Source of the DNA: Segatella copri
GTDB taxonomy: Bacteria > Bacteroidota > Bacteroidia > Bacteroidales > Bacteroidaceae
Assembly: GCF_019249795.2 (NCBI RefSeq)
Contig: NZ_CP156891.1
Coordinates: 2,693,501-2,757,500 of the forward strand
Length of the DNA: 64,000 nucleotides
Reading direction: 5' to 3'
Shown: positions 42,717-51,380 of the stretch, one piece after another
How the letters are laid out: every line of letters starts with the position of its first letter
Position numbering within the stretch: position 1 is the stretch's first letter
The notes under the pieces: generated by a model
Seen by the model: only the letters and a program-made list of their open reading frames with translations
Database searches by the model: none
Told to the model about the DNA's origin: nothing
Position numbers and translations under genes: made by a program

Positions 42717-44849
42717 TTATTTTGCAACAGGGAATACGTAATATTCTCTGTCTACATCGTAATCCAGAACCCACTGATCAATCATCACATTATCGTCTAA
42801 AGCCTTGATGGTTACGTTGTGACTGCCGCCAGGAAGCGTAACGTAGAAGCTCTTCAGCGTCTGTCCGCGCCACAGGTCAAACTGCCAGTCCTTTGAGTTG
42901 TAAACCTCCTTCAACTGGCAGATTACCGGTTCGCCACGGTCTATGCTCACACTCACCCTCATATCCTTTACAGCGTTTAGGAAGCAAGGAATTGCGGCAA
43001 TGGTAAAACGCGCATCACCGCTCTTGTCGCAGTAGAAATCATAGCTCAGACTGGCTCCCTTCGGCAATTTCACAGCCTTGCCGCTGTGACCTAACAGCGG
43101 ACGGACGGTAATCTTCTCGGCTCCTCTAACGGCAGCCTGGGCAAGCGGCGATTCAGTAGCCTTGCTCCATTCGTAGGCATTCTTGGCAATGATGTCGCCG
43201 GTAACTACAGAGAGCGGCTTGAGATCGTTGCTGCGGTCGAAGGCATCAAGTTTCAGCTGCTTGATATCGGCAGCCGGGAGTGTGCCCGGAATCTGCGGAG
43301 CCTGCATCTCTGCACCGTTGGTAAGGATGAAATCCTTCCATTTGCCGTTTCTGATGCGACTGTAGTAGGCATTGAGCTGCTTCAGTTTGCTGTAAGCATC
43401 GATGCTCACAGCCGCTGCAGCTTTCGCCTCATCGTCTTTATTAAACAGTCCCGGACGGGCGATGTGTCTTGCTTCCTGTGCCTCCAGCTCCTTTTCGGCT
43501 ACTAAGGCAGCCAGGAATATCGGATATTTCACAACCTCGAAGAAACCGTCTTTCTGGTTCTGAGGCAGCATGCGTTCGATGGATTCAGTCTTCGCCTTCA
43601 ACAGGTCGTAGCGGTAGAGAAAACGCTCCAGTTCGTTGCCGAATTCGCCTGAATGAAACTCAGTATCGCCGTAAGGCATCGCCATATAAGCGGAATGGCG
43701 GATGCTGGTAAGACGGTAATATTCTTCCATCAGAGGCATGATTTTCTTGCCCGTAATGGCGCCAAAGAATGCGTTGAGAGTGTTCTGGATATACGTCTTG
43801 CAACCTGCTTTCAGGGCGTTTCTATTCCACGCCAGGTTCATCATCATGGCTAGCTGGAAGGTTGACAGCTTCGGATTGGTAATGTTGGCTATCCAGGCAC
43901 AGTCTTCGTCGTTGTGAGCGGCAGAGCGGTGCGATTTGCCGTGCTGGGCATTCTTGCTCTCCAGATAATCCTTGCTGTTGAGCATTTCGAGAAGCAGGCC
44001 CGGCGAGAGATTGCTCATCTCCATCTGTGCATCCGAGCAGACCAGCTTCACATTCTCGATGGTTTTGCGGTGTTTCTTCTTGTGCTTCTTGCCCACAAAC
44101 TCCGTCACCTTGTAGTTTTCCGCCACACAGATGTCGAAACTGTCTACCACAGCCTTGTTGTAAGCAGCCTCGTGCCTGCCGTCTACCTGCCACAGCGTAT
44201 TGGCTCTCAGGCGCAGCATCAGACGGGCGATGCGGCTGTAGTTCTGCGGTTTCATCCACTGGCTGTTGTTCAGGGCAAGTCCTCTGAATTCTATTCTCGG
44301 AACCTCAATCCACTGCTGATCTACGGGTGTATAGAGGCTCTTGCGCTGCGCCGGCTGCAGGTCGTTCCATGCCGCCAGAGGCGAAACGCCAGCCAGCTCA
44401 GAGAGTTTCATGATGGCGTAAGCCGTTCCGCGGGCGTTGCTTCCGATAACGATGAGTTTCCCTTTCCTCGTACCGATGTAGAAAGCATCCTTTGCGGTGA
44501 TAATAAGATGCAGCGGCGCACCGAGTTTTTCTACTGCCGAAAACTCCTTGTTGGTGAGCTGGTCGAGCTGGTAAATCTGTATCGGAGCACCTGATTTTTC
44601 TTTCGCATCGAATCCGGTTACGGCTTTCATATCGCCCGCAAACTCCTTGAGGGCAATTTTTACTACCGGCGAAATGATAGAGTTGGTGGTATAAGATACT
44701 CTGCCGTAGCCGTCGGTCCAATAAACGTTGGGTGCTGCGGCCTGAGTTTCCGTCTTCTTCACTTTGGTTTCGGTCAGCGCGTTGGCATTCAGGCTAGAGA
44801 AGCAGGCCAGAGCCAAGGCAACGCCTAATATAATCTTTTTATATTTCAT
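42717..44849 (-). CDS. GH115-like (α-glucuronidase family) secreted protein, divergent
   Basis: The 710-residue protein has a signal peptide (MKYKKIILGVALALACFSSL-NANA). The N-terminal half reads like GH115: APIQIYQLDQ, KLIVIGSNARGTAYAIMKLS ELAGVSPLAAWNDLQP and PRIEFRGLALNNSQW, then RLMLRLRANTLWQVDGRH. The middle (LRHSAYMAMPYGDTEF, EEYYRLTSIRH) and the C-terminal β domain (GAEKITVRPLLGHSGKAVKL ... VMIDQWVLDYDVDREYYVFP) also fit, but the segment after the catalytic-region start is much shortened and contains a lysine-rich stretch (GKKHKKKHRK). Family members usually exceed 800 residues. Activity on glucuronoxylan is therefore doubtful. It is alone, with a minus-strand TATCTTTG element at 44918-44925. 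Confidence 0.65.
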   Translation of the reverse strand: MKYKKIILGVALALACFSSLNANALTETKVKKTETQAAAPNVYWTDGYGRVSYTTNSIISPVVKIALKEFAGDMKAVTGFDAKEKSGAPIQIYQLDQLTNKEFSAVEKLGAPLHLIITAKDAFYIGTRKGKLIVIGSNARGTAYAIMKLSELAGVSPLAAWNDLQPAQRKSLYTPVDQQWIEVPRIEFRGLALNNSQWMKPQNYSRIARLMLRLRANTLWQVDGRHEAAYNKAVVDSFDICVAENYKVTEFVGKKHKKKHRKTIENVKLVCSDAQMEMSNLSPGLLLEMLNSKDYLESKNAQHGKSHRSAAHNDEDCAWIANITNPKLSTFQLAMMMNLAWNRNALKAGCKTYIQNTLNAFFGAITGKKIMPLMEEYYRLTSIRHSAYMAMPYGDTEFHSGEFGNELERFLYRYDLLKAKTESIERMLPQNQKDGFFEVVKYPIFLAALVAEKELEAQEARHIARPGLFNKDDEAKAAAAVSIDAYSKLKQLNAYYSRIRNGKWKDFILTNGAEMQAPQIPGTLPAADIKQLKLDAFDRSNDLKPLSVVTGDIIAKNAYEWSKATESPLAQAAVRGAEKITVRPLLGHSGKAVKLPKGASLSYDFYCDKSGDARFTIAAIPCFLNAVKDMRVSVSIDRGEPVICQLKEVYNSKDWQFDLWRGQTLKSFYVTLPGGSHNVTIKALDDNVMIDQWVLDYDVDREYYVFPVAK

Positions 44850-44917
44850 TTTTCTTATGTTTTTGTCTGTTCGGTTGTAGATTCGCTTTTGCTGAAACTA
44901 CACATTTCTGCATTTTG

Positions 44918-44925
44918 CAAAGATA
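44918..44925 (-). promoter_or_regulatory. -7 element for GH115-like gene
   Basis: Minus-strand TATCTTTG, 68 nt before the start; no matching -33. Confidence 0.55.
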
Positions 44926-44963
44926 CATAAAAGTGTTTAATATCTGAAATTATTTAGTTTTTA

Positions 44964-44995
44964 TTTGCTTATTACATTATTTATTGTTACTTTTG
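44964..44995 (+). promoter_or_regulatory. Promoter of Mrp/ApbC gene
   Basis: TTTG (44964-44967), 20 bp, TACTTTTG (44988-44995): full consensus, 20 nt before the ATG. Confidence 0.8.
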
Positions 44996-45015
44996 CACCA
45001 AATAAATAAAAAGAA

Positions 45016-46119
45016 ATGATGACATTATATCCAAAATTGATTGAAGAGGCGCTTGCTACGGTGATTTATCCAGGCACCAAGAAGAACCTCATAGAGAGCG
45101 AGATGCTGGCAGATACGCCTAGCATCAATGGTATGAAGGTGAAGGTGGTTCTTCTCTTTCCTCGTGATACGGATCCTTTCCTCAAGAGTACGGTGAAGGC
45201 GGCCGAGGCTGCCATCCATTATCATATTTCGAAAGATGTAGAGGTGGAAATCGTTACTGAGTTCAAGTCGGCTCCTCGTCCTGAGGTGGGCAAGATGCTG
45301 CCACAGGTGAAGAACGTCATTGCTGTAAGCTCTGGTAAGGGTGGAGTAGGCAAGAGCACCGTTTCTGCCAATCTCGCTATCGCCTTGGCTAAGTTGGGCT
45401 ACAAGGTGGGTTTGCTCGATACTGATATCTTCGGTCCTTCCATGCCTAAGATGTTCGGTGTGGAGGAGGAGCGTCCTTATTCTGTTCACAAGGACGGCAG
45501 AGACCTCATCGAACCTGTCGAGAAATATGGCGTGAAGCTCCTGAGTATCGGTTTCTTCGTAAGTCCTACTACTGCTACTCTGTGGCGCGGCGGAATGGCT
45601 TGTTCTGCCCTGAAGCAGCTGATTGCTGATGCTGACTGGGGTGAGTTGGATTACTTTATCCTCGATACGCCTCCTGGCACAAGCGATATTCATCTTACGT
45701 TGCTCCAGACGCTTTCCATTACGGGTGCAGTTATCGTAAGTACGCCTCAGCAGGTGGCGCTTGCCGATGCGAGAAAGGGTATTGACATGTATCAGAATGA
45801 TAAGGTGAATGTGCCTATCCTCGGACTAATCGAGAATATGGCTTACTTTACGCCTGCCGAGCTGCCTGAGAACAAGTATTATATCTTTGGTAAGGAGGGT
45901 TGCAAGAACCTCGCCAAGGAAATGAATGTGCCTCTGCTCGCCCAGATTCCTATCGTTCAGAGCATCTGCGAGGGTGGTGATGATGGTGCGCCTGCTGCTA
46001 CCAAGGTTGATTCCATTACCGGTCAGGCATTCCTCAGCCTTGCCCAAAGCGTAGTAACGGTGGTGAACCGCAGAAATGCCGAGAAGGCTCCAACCAAGAT
46101 TGTTAGTACACACAAGTAG
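45016..46119 (+). CDS. mrp: Mrp/ApbC/NBP35-type iron-sulfur cluster carrier ATPase
   Basis: The 367-residue cytoplasmic protein has an N-terminal MIP18/DUF59-like domain (about 1-95) and a P-loop ATPase of the ParA/MinD class: deviant Walker A SSGKGGVGKSTVSANLA (about residue 110), GLLDTDIFGPSMPKMFG, IGFFV, WRGGMACSALKQL, YFILDTPPGTSDIHLTLLQT and GLIENMAYF. The family carries [4Fe-4S] clusters to apoproteins. The usual CxxC pair near the C-terminal third is not evident in ENMAYFTPAELPENKYYIFG, which many Mrp proteins carry as CPxC, so cluster binding may differ. Monocistronic, with consensus promoter and strong terminator. Confidence 0.93.
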   Translation: MMTLYPKLIEEALATVIYPGTKKNLIESEMLADTPSINGMKVKVVLLFPRDTDPFLKSTVKAAEAAIHYHISKDVEVEIVTEFKSAPRPEVGKMLPQVKNVIAVSSGKGGVGKSTVSANLAIALAKLGYKVGLLDTDIFGPSMPKMFGVEEERPYSVHKDGRDLIEPVEKYGVKLLSIGFFVSPTTATLWRGGMACSALKQLIADADWGELDYFILDTPPGTSDIHLTLLQTLSITGAVIVSTPQQVALADARKGIDMYQNDKVNVPILGLIENMAYFTPAELPENKYYIFGKEGCKNLAKEMNVPLLAQIPIVQSICEGGDDGAPAATKVDSITGQAFLSLAQSVVTVVNRRNAEKAPTKIVSTHK

Positions 46120-46150
46120 TAAATATCCTATTTGATAAGGGTATAAAATA

Positions 46151-46190
46151 AAAAGCTAGGATTGCCCTCAAGCAGTCCTAGCTTTTTTTT
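46151..46190 (+). terminator. Terminator of Mrp/ApbC gene
   Basis: AAAAGCTAGGA (46151-46161) / TCCTAGCTTTT (46176-46186), perfect 11 bp, T8 in all. Confidence 0.93.
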
Positions 46191-46199
46191 ATCAGAGGA

Positions 46200-46232
46200 G
46201 TTAACAGGTTAACAGTTAACAGCTGTTTTTTG
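46200..46232. repeat. Half copy of GTTAAC-rich element
   Basis: GTTAAC at 46200, 46208 and 46215 followed by AGCTGTTTTTT, as in the left arm at 42456 (GTTAAC ... AGCTGTTTTTT at 42482). It sits between the convergent Mrp and ABC-2 permease genes, directly after a terminator. Confidence 0.7.
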
Positions 46233-46263
46233 CATGGTCACCCCCGAAATTATGCATTGTACA

Positions 46264-47526
46264 TTATCTATTCTCCACGATTTCTTCCGCCTCCTCCTCT
46301 TCTTCTGCTACTTCGGCAGTAAGGTCAGCCTTGAGTCTTGCCGATCTCAGTTGCTGCCTGAAAACCAGGCAGGTAGCCAGAAAATAGACACCCGTTTGTA
46401 TCCAGAGTGCTCTGAATTCCGGCAGAATATCTGAAAGCGAAGCACCCATACTGCTGATTCTGAGGAACCCGCGGATGCCGAAAGTGGATGGGAAAACCCA
46501 CGAAAATCCTTGCCAAAAGCCCGGAATATTGCTCAATGGCCATGAAACTCCCGTCATAAAAAGCAACGGAACGGAGGTAAATACCACCAGAAGCATCACA
46601 TTTTCACGATATCTTACCAGACACGACAGCATCAGACCGAAGAAAACGCACGAAAGAATGTAAGGAAGGAGGAAACCGAGAATGGTGGTCCACGTTACCA
46701 TACTTACAAAACTGAACAGCTTGGGAACTACCAGCGTAAGATACATTCCCATCACGGCATAAACCATGAAATAAACCAATGCCTTGCCGAAAACAATGCG
46801 GAAAATACCGCCATAATGCTCGCTTACCGGTATGAGTTCGCGGTTTCTGTTGAGTTCTCTTGATGTTCCCGCTGCCATTCCTATGCCCAGCAGCATCGTC
46901 TGCTGCAGGATAAGAACCAGCACAGCCGGCAGAATGGCATTTCCGTAACCTCCTGTCGTGTTGAATATCGGAACCTCATCAAAGGCGAGCGGCTCGGTGG
47001 TAATCTCATCGTCTCTATCTGTAAATCCTCCAGCCTGTGTTATCTGGATGCCCGAGTTGATGTGGCTGGCTACGGCCTGCGAGGTCTGATAAATCGCTTT
47101 ATAGGTCAGCATCAGACTCATATCGCAGTAAACTCCCACATGCGCCTGTTCGCCCCGGTTCAGCTTCGTATCGAAGTCGGCAGGGAAGTAAAGGATTCCG
47201 TGAACTGCCTGCCTGCGCACCAGTTCCTTCGCCTCGTCCAGACTGTTGCAGTAATAGGTAACCTTGGCGTCTGGTGAAGCATCATAATCGCGGATAAACT
47301 CGCGTGAACTGTGACTGTGGCTCAGGTCCACAATCGCCGTATCCACTTCTCTCACCACCTCGTTGTTGTAGATCCAAGAGTAGAGCAGCGGATAACCCAG
47401 CGGCACCAGAATGCAGAAAATGAGCACACCCTCATCGCGGAAAACATTGCGCATTTCCGTCTTCCAGATGTAGCACATGTCCCAGATGCCATTGATAATC
47501 TTATATAATAAACTACTTTTCTTCAT
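46264..47526 (-). CDS. ABC-2 type permease (YhhJ/YbhR-like), distal copy
   Basis: The 420-residue inner-membrane protein has one N-terminal helix (LIFCILVPLGYPLLYSWIYN), a periplasmic domain (about 60-195) and five C-terminal helices (for example AILPAVLVLILQQTMLLGIG, VYFMVYAVMGMYLTLVVPKL, ILGFLLPYILSCVFFGLMLS), the ABC-2 exporter layout, and ends in an acidic tail (VAEEEEEAEEIVENR). The motif GIGMAAGTSRELNRNRELIP is typical. Its start overlaps the stop of the upstream permease gene by one base (TAATG), so the two are coupled and likely form a heterodimer. It is the last gene of the operon. Confidence 0.9.
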   Translation of the reverse strand: MKKSSLLYKIINGIWDMCYIWKTEMRNVFRDEGVLIFCILVPLGYPLLYSWIYNNEVVREVDTAIVDLSHSHSSREFIRDYDASPDAKVTYYCNSLDEAKELVRRQAVHGILYFPADFDTKLNRGEQAHVGVYCDMSLMLTYKAIYQTSQAVASHINSGIQITQAGGFTDRDDEITTEPLAFDEVPIFNTTGGYGNAILPAVLVLILQQTMLLGIGMAAGTSRELNRNRELIPVSEHYGGIFRIVFGKALVYFMVYAVMGMYLTLVVPKLFSFVSMVTWTTILGFLLPYILSCVFFGLMLSCLVRYRENVMLLVVFTSVPLLFMTGVSWPLSNIPGFWQGFSWVFPSTFGIRGFLRISSMGASLSDILPEFRALWIQTGVYFLATCLVFRQQLRSARLKADLTAEVAEEEEEAEEIVENR

Positions 47527-48689
47527 TACGGTAAGTATTTATATACCAGCATTGCCTTCTTGATGTTCCAGACAGTGAGCATCGGCAGGGCGCAGAACAG
47601 CACCATTGCGCCCCAGTGGAGCACAGCATCGCTCATAGGGAAACCATTGAAGATGTTCATCTGGTAAATCATGTAATAGTGGCGCAACGGGAAAAGCTGG
47701 CCGATAGACTGGATCGGAGAATCCATCGAGAAGAGCGGATAGGTGGCTCCGCAGATGGAGAAACTCACTACGCCCCACAACGAACAGATACTCATCGACA
47801 TGCGCAATGAAGGCATCAGTCCGAAGGCAAAGATGCCGAAACACTGGCAGGAGAGTACGCTCAGAATGCCTAACAGGATGATAGGAAGCGCGCCGCCCGG
47901 ATGTGGAAACTGCAATACATAATAGATGTAGAATTCGAATAGCAGGAAGATACTCAGGAAGATGAGTGTCTGTGGCAGCATCTTACCCGCAATGGCGAGA
48001 TAAGGATTGTTGCCTGCCATCCGCATCCAGTCTCTTGCCCGGTTGAACTTCAGTTCCGTACCTATAGAATAAGGTGTAATCAGGAAGATGAACAGCATGA
48101 TGAGTCCCGGCACCATTACGCTCGAAAGATAATAGTTGTAGTTGGCGTATGGGTTGCCTATCATGTGCAGATCTACGGCGATAGGCTGTAGGAAGGTCAT
48201 GATTTCATCGTTCGTCTTTCCCAGCGCCGAAAGTTTCGCCATTCCTGCCGCCGCACCTCCCAGGGTAGAGATGGTTTTCAGATCGCGGAAGAGCAGGGAG
48301 CCGGCTGCCAGCGATACGCTGCTGTAATAGAATGAAATCTTAGGCTGCTTCTGGGCCATCAGGCCTGCCTCTGTTCCGTCAGGAATCAGCAGGAAGGCGT
48401 AGATTTCGTTCTTCTGGATAGCATGTCTTGCCTCTGCCATGTTCTCGTAATGAGCCACTACCTTGGTGGTCTGGAAGGCATCGAGCTTATGTACCAGCTG
48501 GCGCGATGTGGCGGAGTTGTCCTGATCTACTATGCCCACAGGCATGTCGGTAGGCACTCCTCCCTTCATCAGCGTGGTGAAGAAAATTACCACCACGATG
48601 GGGAAGATGACCATGCAGAAGAGATAAATGGGGTTCTTCCACATGATGCCGCATTCTCTGAGGGCTATATGATATAATTTCTTAAACAT
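47526..48689 (-). CDS. ABC-2 type permease (YhhJ/YbhS-like)
   Basis: The 387-residue protein has the same layout as its downstream neighbour: a helix at about 20-40 (PIYLFCMVIFPIVVVIFFTT), a periplasmic part with ATSRQLVHKLDAFQTTKVVA, then helices at about 190-370 (SVMVPGLIMLFIFLITPYSI, TLIFLSIFLLFEFYIYYVLQ). GTELKFNRARDWMRMAGNNP is the loop typical of this permease family. No ATP-binding protein is encoded in the operon. It starts 5 nt after the HlyD gene. Confidence 0.9.
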   Translation of the reverse strand: MFKKLYHIALRECGIMWKNPIYLFCMVIFPIVVVIFFTTLMKGGVPTDMPVGIVDQDNSATSRQLVHKLDAFQTTKVVAHYENMAEARHAIQKNEIYAFLLIPDGTEAGLMAQKQPKISFYYSSVSLAAGSLLFRDLKTISTLGGAAAGMAKLSALGKTNDEIMTFLQPIAVDLHMIGNPYANYNYYLSSVMVPGLIMLFIFLITPYSIGTELKFNRARDWMRMAGNNPYLAIAGKMLPQTLIFLSIFLLFEFYIYYVLQFPHPGGALPIILLGILSVLSCQCFGIFAFGLMPSLRMSMSICSLWGVVSFSICGATYPLFSMDSPIQSIGQLFPLRHYYMIYQMNIFNGFPMSDAVLHWGAMVLFCALPMLTVWNIKKAMLVYKYLP

Positions 48690-48694
48690 AGATG

Positions 48695-49678
48695 TTATTT
48701 AATGATGAGTGACATTCCCGGGCGCAATCCCTCAATCTTTGTGATAGGACGGGCCTTCACCTCGAATGTCTTGCGGTCGTAGTCGCCATTATCCTTGGTT
48801 GCCTTCCAGGTAGCGTAAGAGCCCTGGTCTTTCAGGTAGTAAACCTTCATCTTGATGTCCTTGTTGAAGGCAGGAACGTAAGCGGTGAACTCATCGCCCT
48901 TGTTCAGCCCCTTGAGATGGTCTTCGCGAACATTGAAGGTTCCCCACATATCGCTCATGATAGAGATGCTCATGATAGGAGAGCCGAGGCCTACCAGCTC
49001 GCCTACCTTAGGATAGACATTGCTAACCTCGCCCTCGCACTGGGCAATCTGAACGGTCTCTTTCAGAAGATTCTTCACTACATCCACAGCGCTCTTCGAA
49101 GCCTGGGTGTTGTTGGCAGCCATGCGCTTCTCCTGTTCGCGGGCGCCATTCTTCGCCATATCGTACTGACTTCTGGCAGCAGCCACCTGAGCCTCTGTAG
49201 CCTTGTAGGCTGCGTAAGCCTCATCGCGTTTCTGACCGCTGATTACACCCTCGTTGAAGAGGTTCTGCATGCGGTCGTAGGTCTTCTTGGCGATGGTTGC
49301 GGCAGCTTCAGCCTGCTGAACCAACTGGTAAGCGCCCTGAATCTGCTCCTTGCGTGCACCTGCATCCGTCAGGTCCTTCATCGCCTCGGCTGCAGCGTTG
49401 GTAGCCTGGAGCATCTGTTCCTGCGATTTCATTTCCGGCACTTCGAGGATGGCGAGCGTATCGCCCACATGAACGTAATCGCCTTCCTGAACGCGGAGTT
49501 CTACTACGCGTCCCGGCAGTTTGCAGGACACTCTGTATTCTGATACTTCTACCTCGCCCTGAATGGTGTCATCCTTCTGTTCCAGGGTGAAGAAACCGAT
49601 GACGCCTACGAGAATGACTACTGCTGTAAAACCGATTACAGCGAGCAATATGTTGTTATGCTGTGATTTCTTAGACAT
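48695..49678 (-). CDS. HlyD/EmrA-type membrane-fusion protein
   Basis: The 327-residue protein has an N-terminal membrane anchor (LLAVIGFTAVVILVGVIGFF), a split biotinyl-lipoyl domain (VSCKLPGRVVELRVQEGDYVHVGDTL ... GEVSNVYPKVGELVGLGSPI, shown in part), an α-helical hairpin of about 100 residues rich in Ala/Glu/Gln between them, and a β-barrel domain. It bridges inner-membrane permeases and the TolC channel. It lies 28 nt after the tolC-like gene. The set TolC-HlyD-two ABC-2 permeases is a typical small-molecule exporter of Bacteroidota. Confidence 0.92.
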   Translation of the reverse strand: MSKKSQHNNILLAVIGFTAVVILVGVIGFFTLEQKDDTIQGEVEVSEYRVSCKLPGRVVELRVQEGDYVHVGDTLAILEVPEMKSQEQMLQATNAAAEAMKDLTDAGARKEQIQGAYQLVQQAEAAATIAKKTYDRMQNLFNEGVISGQKRDEAYAAYKATEAQVAAARSQYDMAKNGAREQEKRMAANNTQASKSAVDVVKNLLKETVQIAQCEGEVSNVYPKVGELVGLGSPIMSISIMSDMWGTFNVREDHLKGLNKGDEFTAYVPAFNKDIKMKVYYLKDQGSYATWKATKDNGDYDRKTFEVKARPITKIEGLRPGMSLIIK

Positions 49679-49706
49679 TTTGCTTAATCTGAATTTGTTA
49701 TTATTA

Positions 49707-51215
49707 TTACTGCAGGATACCGAGCGCCTTGTTCAGCCCAACCTGAGTCAGCTTCACGTCGATTTCTGCATCAATCTTCTGGCTCTGTGCTTTCTGCCAG
49801 GCAGTCTGTGCAGCCATCACGTCGGTAACCTCCATCACGCCTTCCTTGAAACCGAGGTTGGCGCATCTCAGGTTCTCATCTGCACTGGCGATGTTCTTCA
49901 TTGCCATGTTGAGCTTCTTCTGGGCTTCCTTTACCTTAAACTGGCTTTGAGTAATCTGCAGATGAATCTTCTCTCTCGTATCATCCAGGTTCATCTGGGC
50001 GATATTGCTGGCAGCCTTGGCGGCTCTCACCTTGTAGGCGCCGTCGAACCAGTTCCATACCGGAACATGAACCATCACGCCTACGTTCCAGACTCCGGTA
50101 AACTTCTTCTGGAAACCATTGAATACGTTCGGGTTCGAAATCATGTAGCCGCCTGTCAGCATGACGTGAGGCAGATTGATGGCGCGAACCATTTTGGTAG
50201 CTTCTTTAGAGATGTCGAGCGCATTCTGCAGCATGCGGAGTTCCGGCCGGGTGTTCAGCGCCGAATCCTGTGCTGCCACTTTCTGCTGCTCGGTGTCAAC
50301 AGGAGTTCCTGATAAAGCCAGGGTTTCCTTATCTTCATCGGCAAGTGTGATTTCCTGGTTCATCGGAATGCCGCAGAGCTGGCAGAGCAGCATCTTCGAC
50401 AGAGCGAGTCCGTCTTCTGCTTGGGTAATCTGCATCTCAGCCTCGTTCACTTTCACGTCTACCTTCAGTCCGTCTGCCTTGGTGGCTACTCCCTGCTGAA
50501 TCATCTTATGAACATCCTCGTTCAGTTTCTTTACGAGGTCGCGGTAACTGATGGCGAGTTTCTGCTTCTGCTTCAGCGAAACGGCGAGCCAGTAAGCCTG
50601 GTCTATGCTGTAGAGCGTGCTCTGGGTCTGCTGGTCGAGATCATTCTCTGCAATCTGCTCTCCGATGTCGGCAATCTTGTTGGCTGCAATGATGGCTCCA
50701 CCCATATAGATAGGTTGGCGAACCATCACGCTTCCAGCCCAGATATTGCGGGTGTCGGTGCGGAAAGCATCTACCAGTTTCTCTCCCAGCGCATTGCCTT
50801 GCTGCTGCAGGGGTCCCAGTTTCTCATTCAGCAGTCCGCCTATCTGCTGCGCTATCTCCGGGGTAATCATTCCCTGACTTACAAGTTGGCTCATCAGATT
50901 GCTGGCTCCTCCCGATATTCCTCCGGTAACGGTAGAGCCGATATTGCTGAATGTTGATTTCTGACCGTCGTTCAGCAGCGAAATCTCCCTGCTGAACCAT
51001 TCGTAACCGCCTAAAGCATCTACTTTAGGAAGATATTTGGTACGTGCCGATTTCTTCATGTTGTACGCCACGTCTTTCTTGAGCTTCGAGGCATTGAGCT
51101 GCTTGTTGTTGCGCAGCGCCATGGCACGGCAACTGTCAAGGCTCAGCGTTTGTGCCTGAGCCCCAGCAGGAATCAATGCTCCCATCAGCATGATAAGAGT
51201 TATATATTTTTTCAT
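49707..51215 (-). CDS. TolC-family outer-membrane efflux protein
   Basis: The 502-residue protein has a signal peptide (MKKYITLIMLMGALIPAGAQ-AQ), LSLDSCRAMALRNNKQLNAS as the usual start of the mature TolC fold, and two halves of long coiled-coil helices (DIGEQIAENDLDQQTQSTLY, QKQKLAISYRDLVKKLNEDV; EAQKKLNMAMKNIASADENL, FKEGVMEVTDVMAAQTAWQK), ending VGLNKALGILQ. An insertion around residues 75-145 (GGISGGASNLMSQLVSQGMI) is longer than in E. coli TolC. First gene of the operon, after a consensus promoter at 51248-51278. Confidence 0.93.
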   Translation of the reverse strand: MKKYITLIMLMGALIPAGAQAQTLSLDSCRAMALRNNKQLNASKLKKDVAYNMKKSARTKYLPKVDALGGYEWFSREISLLNDGQKSTFSNIGSTVTGGISGGASNLMSQLVSQGMITPEIAQQIGGLLNEKLGPLQQQGNALGEKLVDAFRTDTRNIWAGSVMVRQPIYMGGAIIAANKIADIGEQIAENDLDQQTQSTLYSIDQAYWLAVSLKQKQKLAISYRDLVKKLNEDVHKMIQQGVATKADGLKVDVKVNEAEMQITQAEDGLALSKMLLCQLCGIPMNQEITLADEDKETLALSGTPVDTEQQKVAAQDSALNTRPELRMLQNALDISKEATKMVRAINLPHVMLTGGYMISNPNVFNGFQKKFTGVWNVGVMVHVPVWNWFDGAYKVRAAKAASNIAQMNLDDTREKIHLQITQSQFKVKEAQKKLNMAMKNIASADENLRCANLGFKEGVMEVTDVMAAQTAWQKAQSQKIDAEIDVKLTQVGLNKALGILQ

Positions 51216-51247
51216 CCTTTGTTTATAATATTATATAATATTGGATG

Positions 51248-51278
51248 CAAAATTATGGAATTATTCTTAAATGACAAA
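51248..51278 (-). promoter_or_regulatory. Promoter of efflux operon
   Basis: On the minus strand TTTG (51275-51278), 19 bp, TAATTTTG (51248-51255): full consensus. Confidence 0.8.
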
Positions 51279-51380
51279 GAAATTTTGTTTATCAAATCTT
51301 TAAGAATCAAAAATTATATTGCATTGTGGAAAAATAGAACATACCTTCTGGTTTTCCGTAATCCCTTAATCGTCTGTTTC

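Noticed and set aside
46234..46434. Plus-strand ORFs over the efflux, GH115-like and TonB regions
   Set aside because: They are antisense shadows of strongly coding minus-strand genes with clear families.
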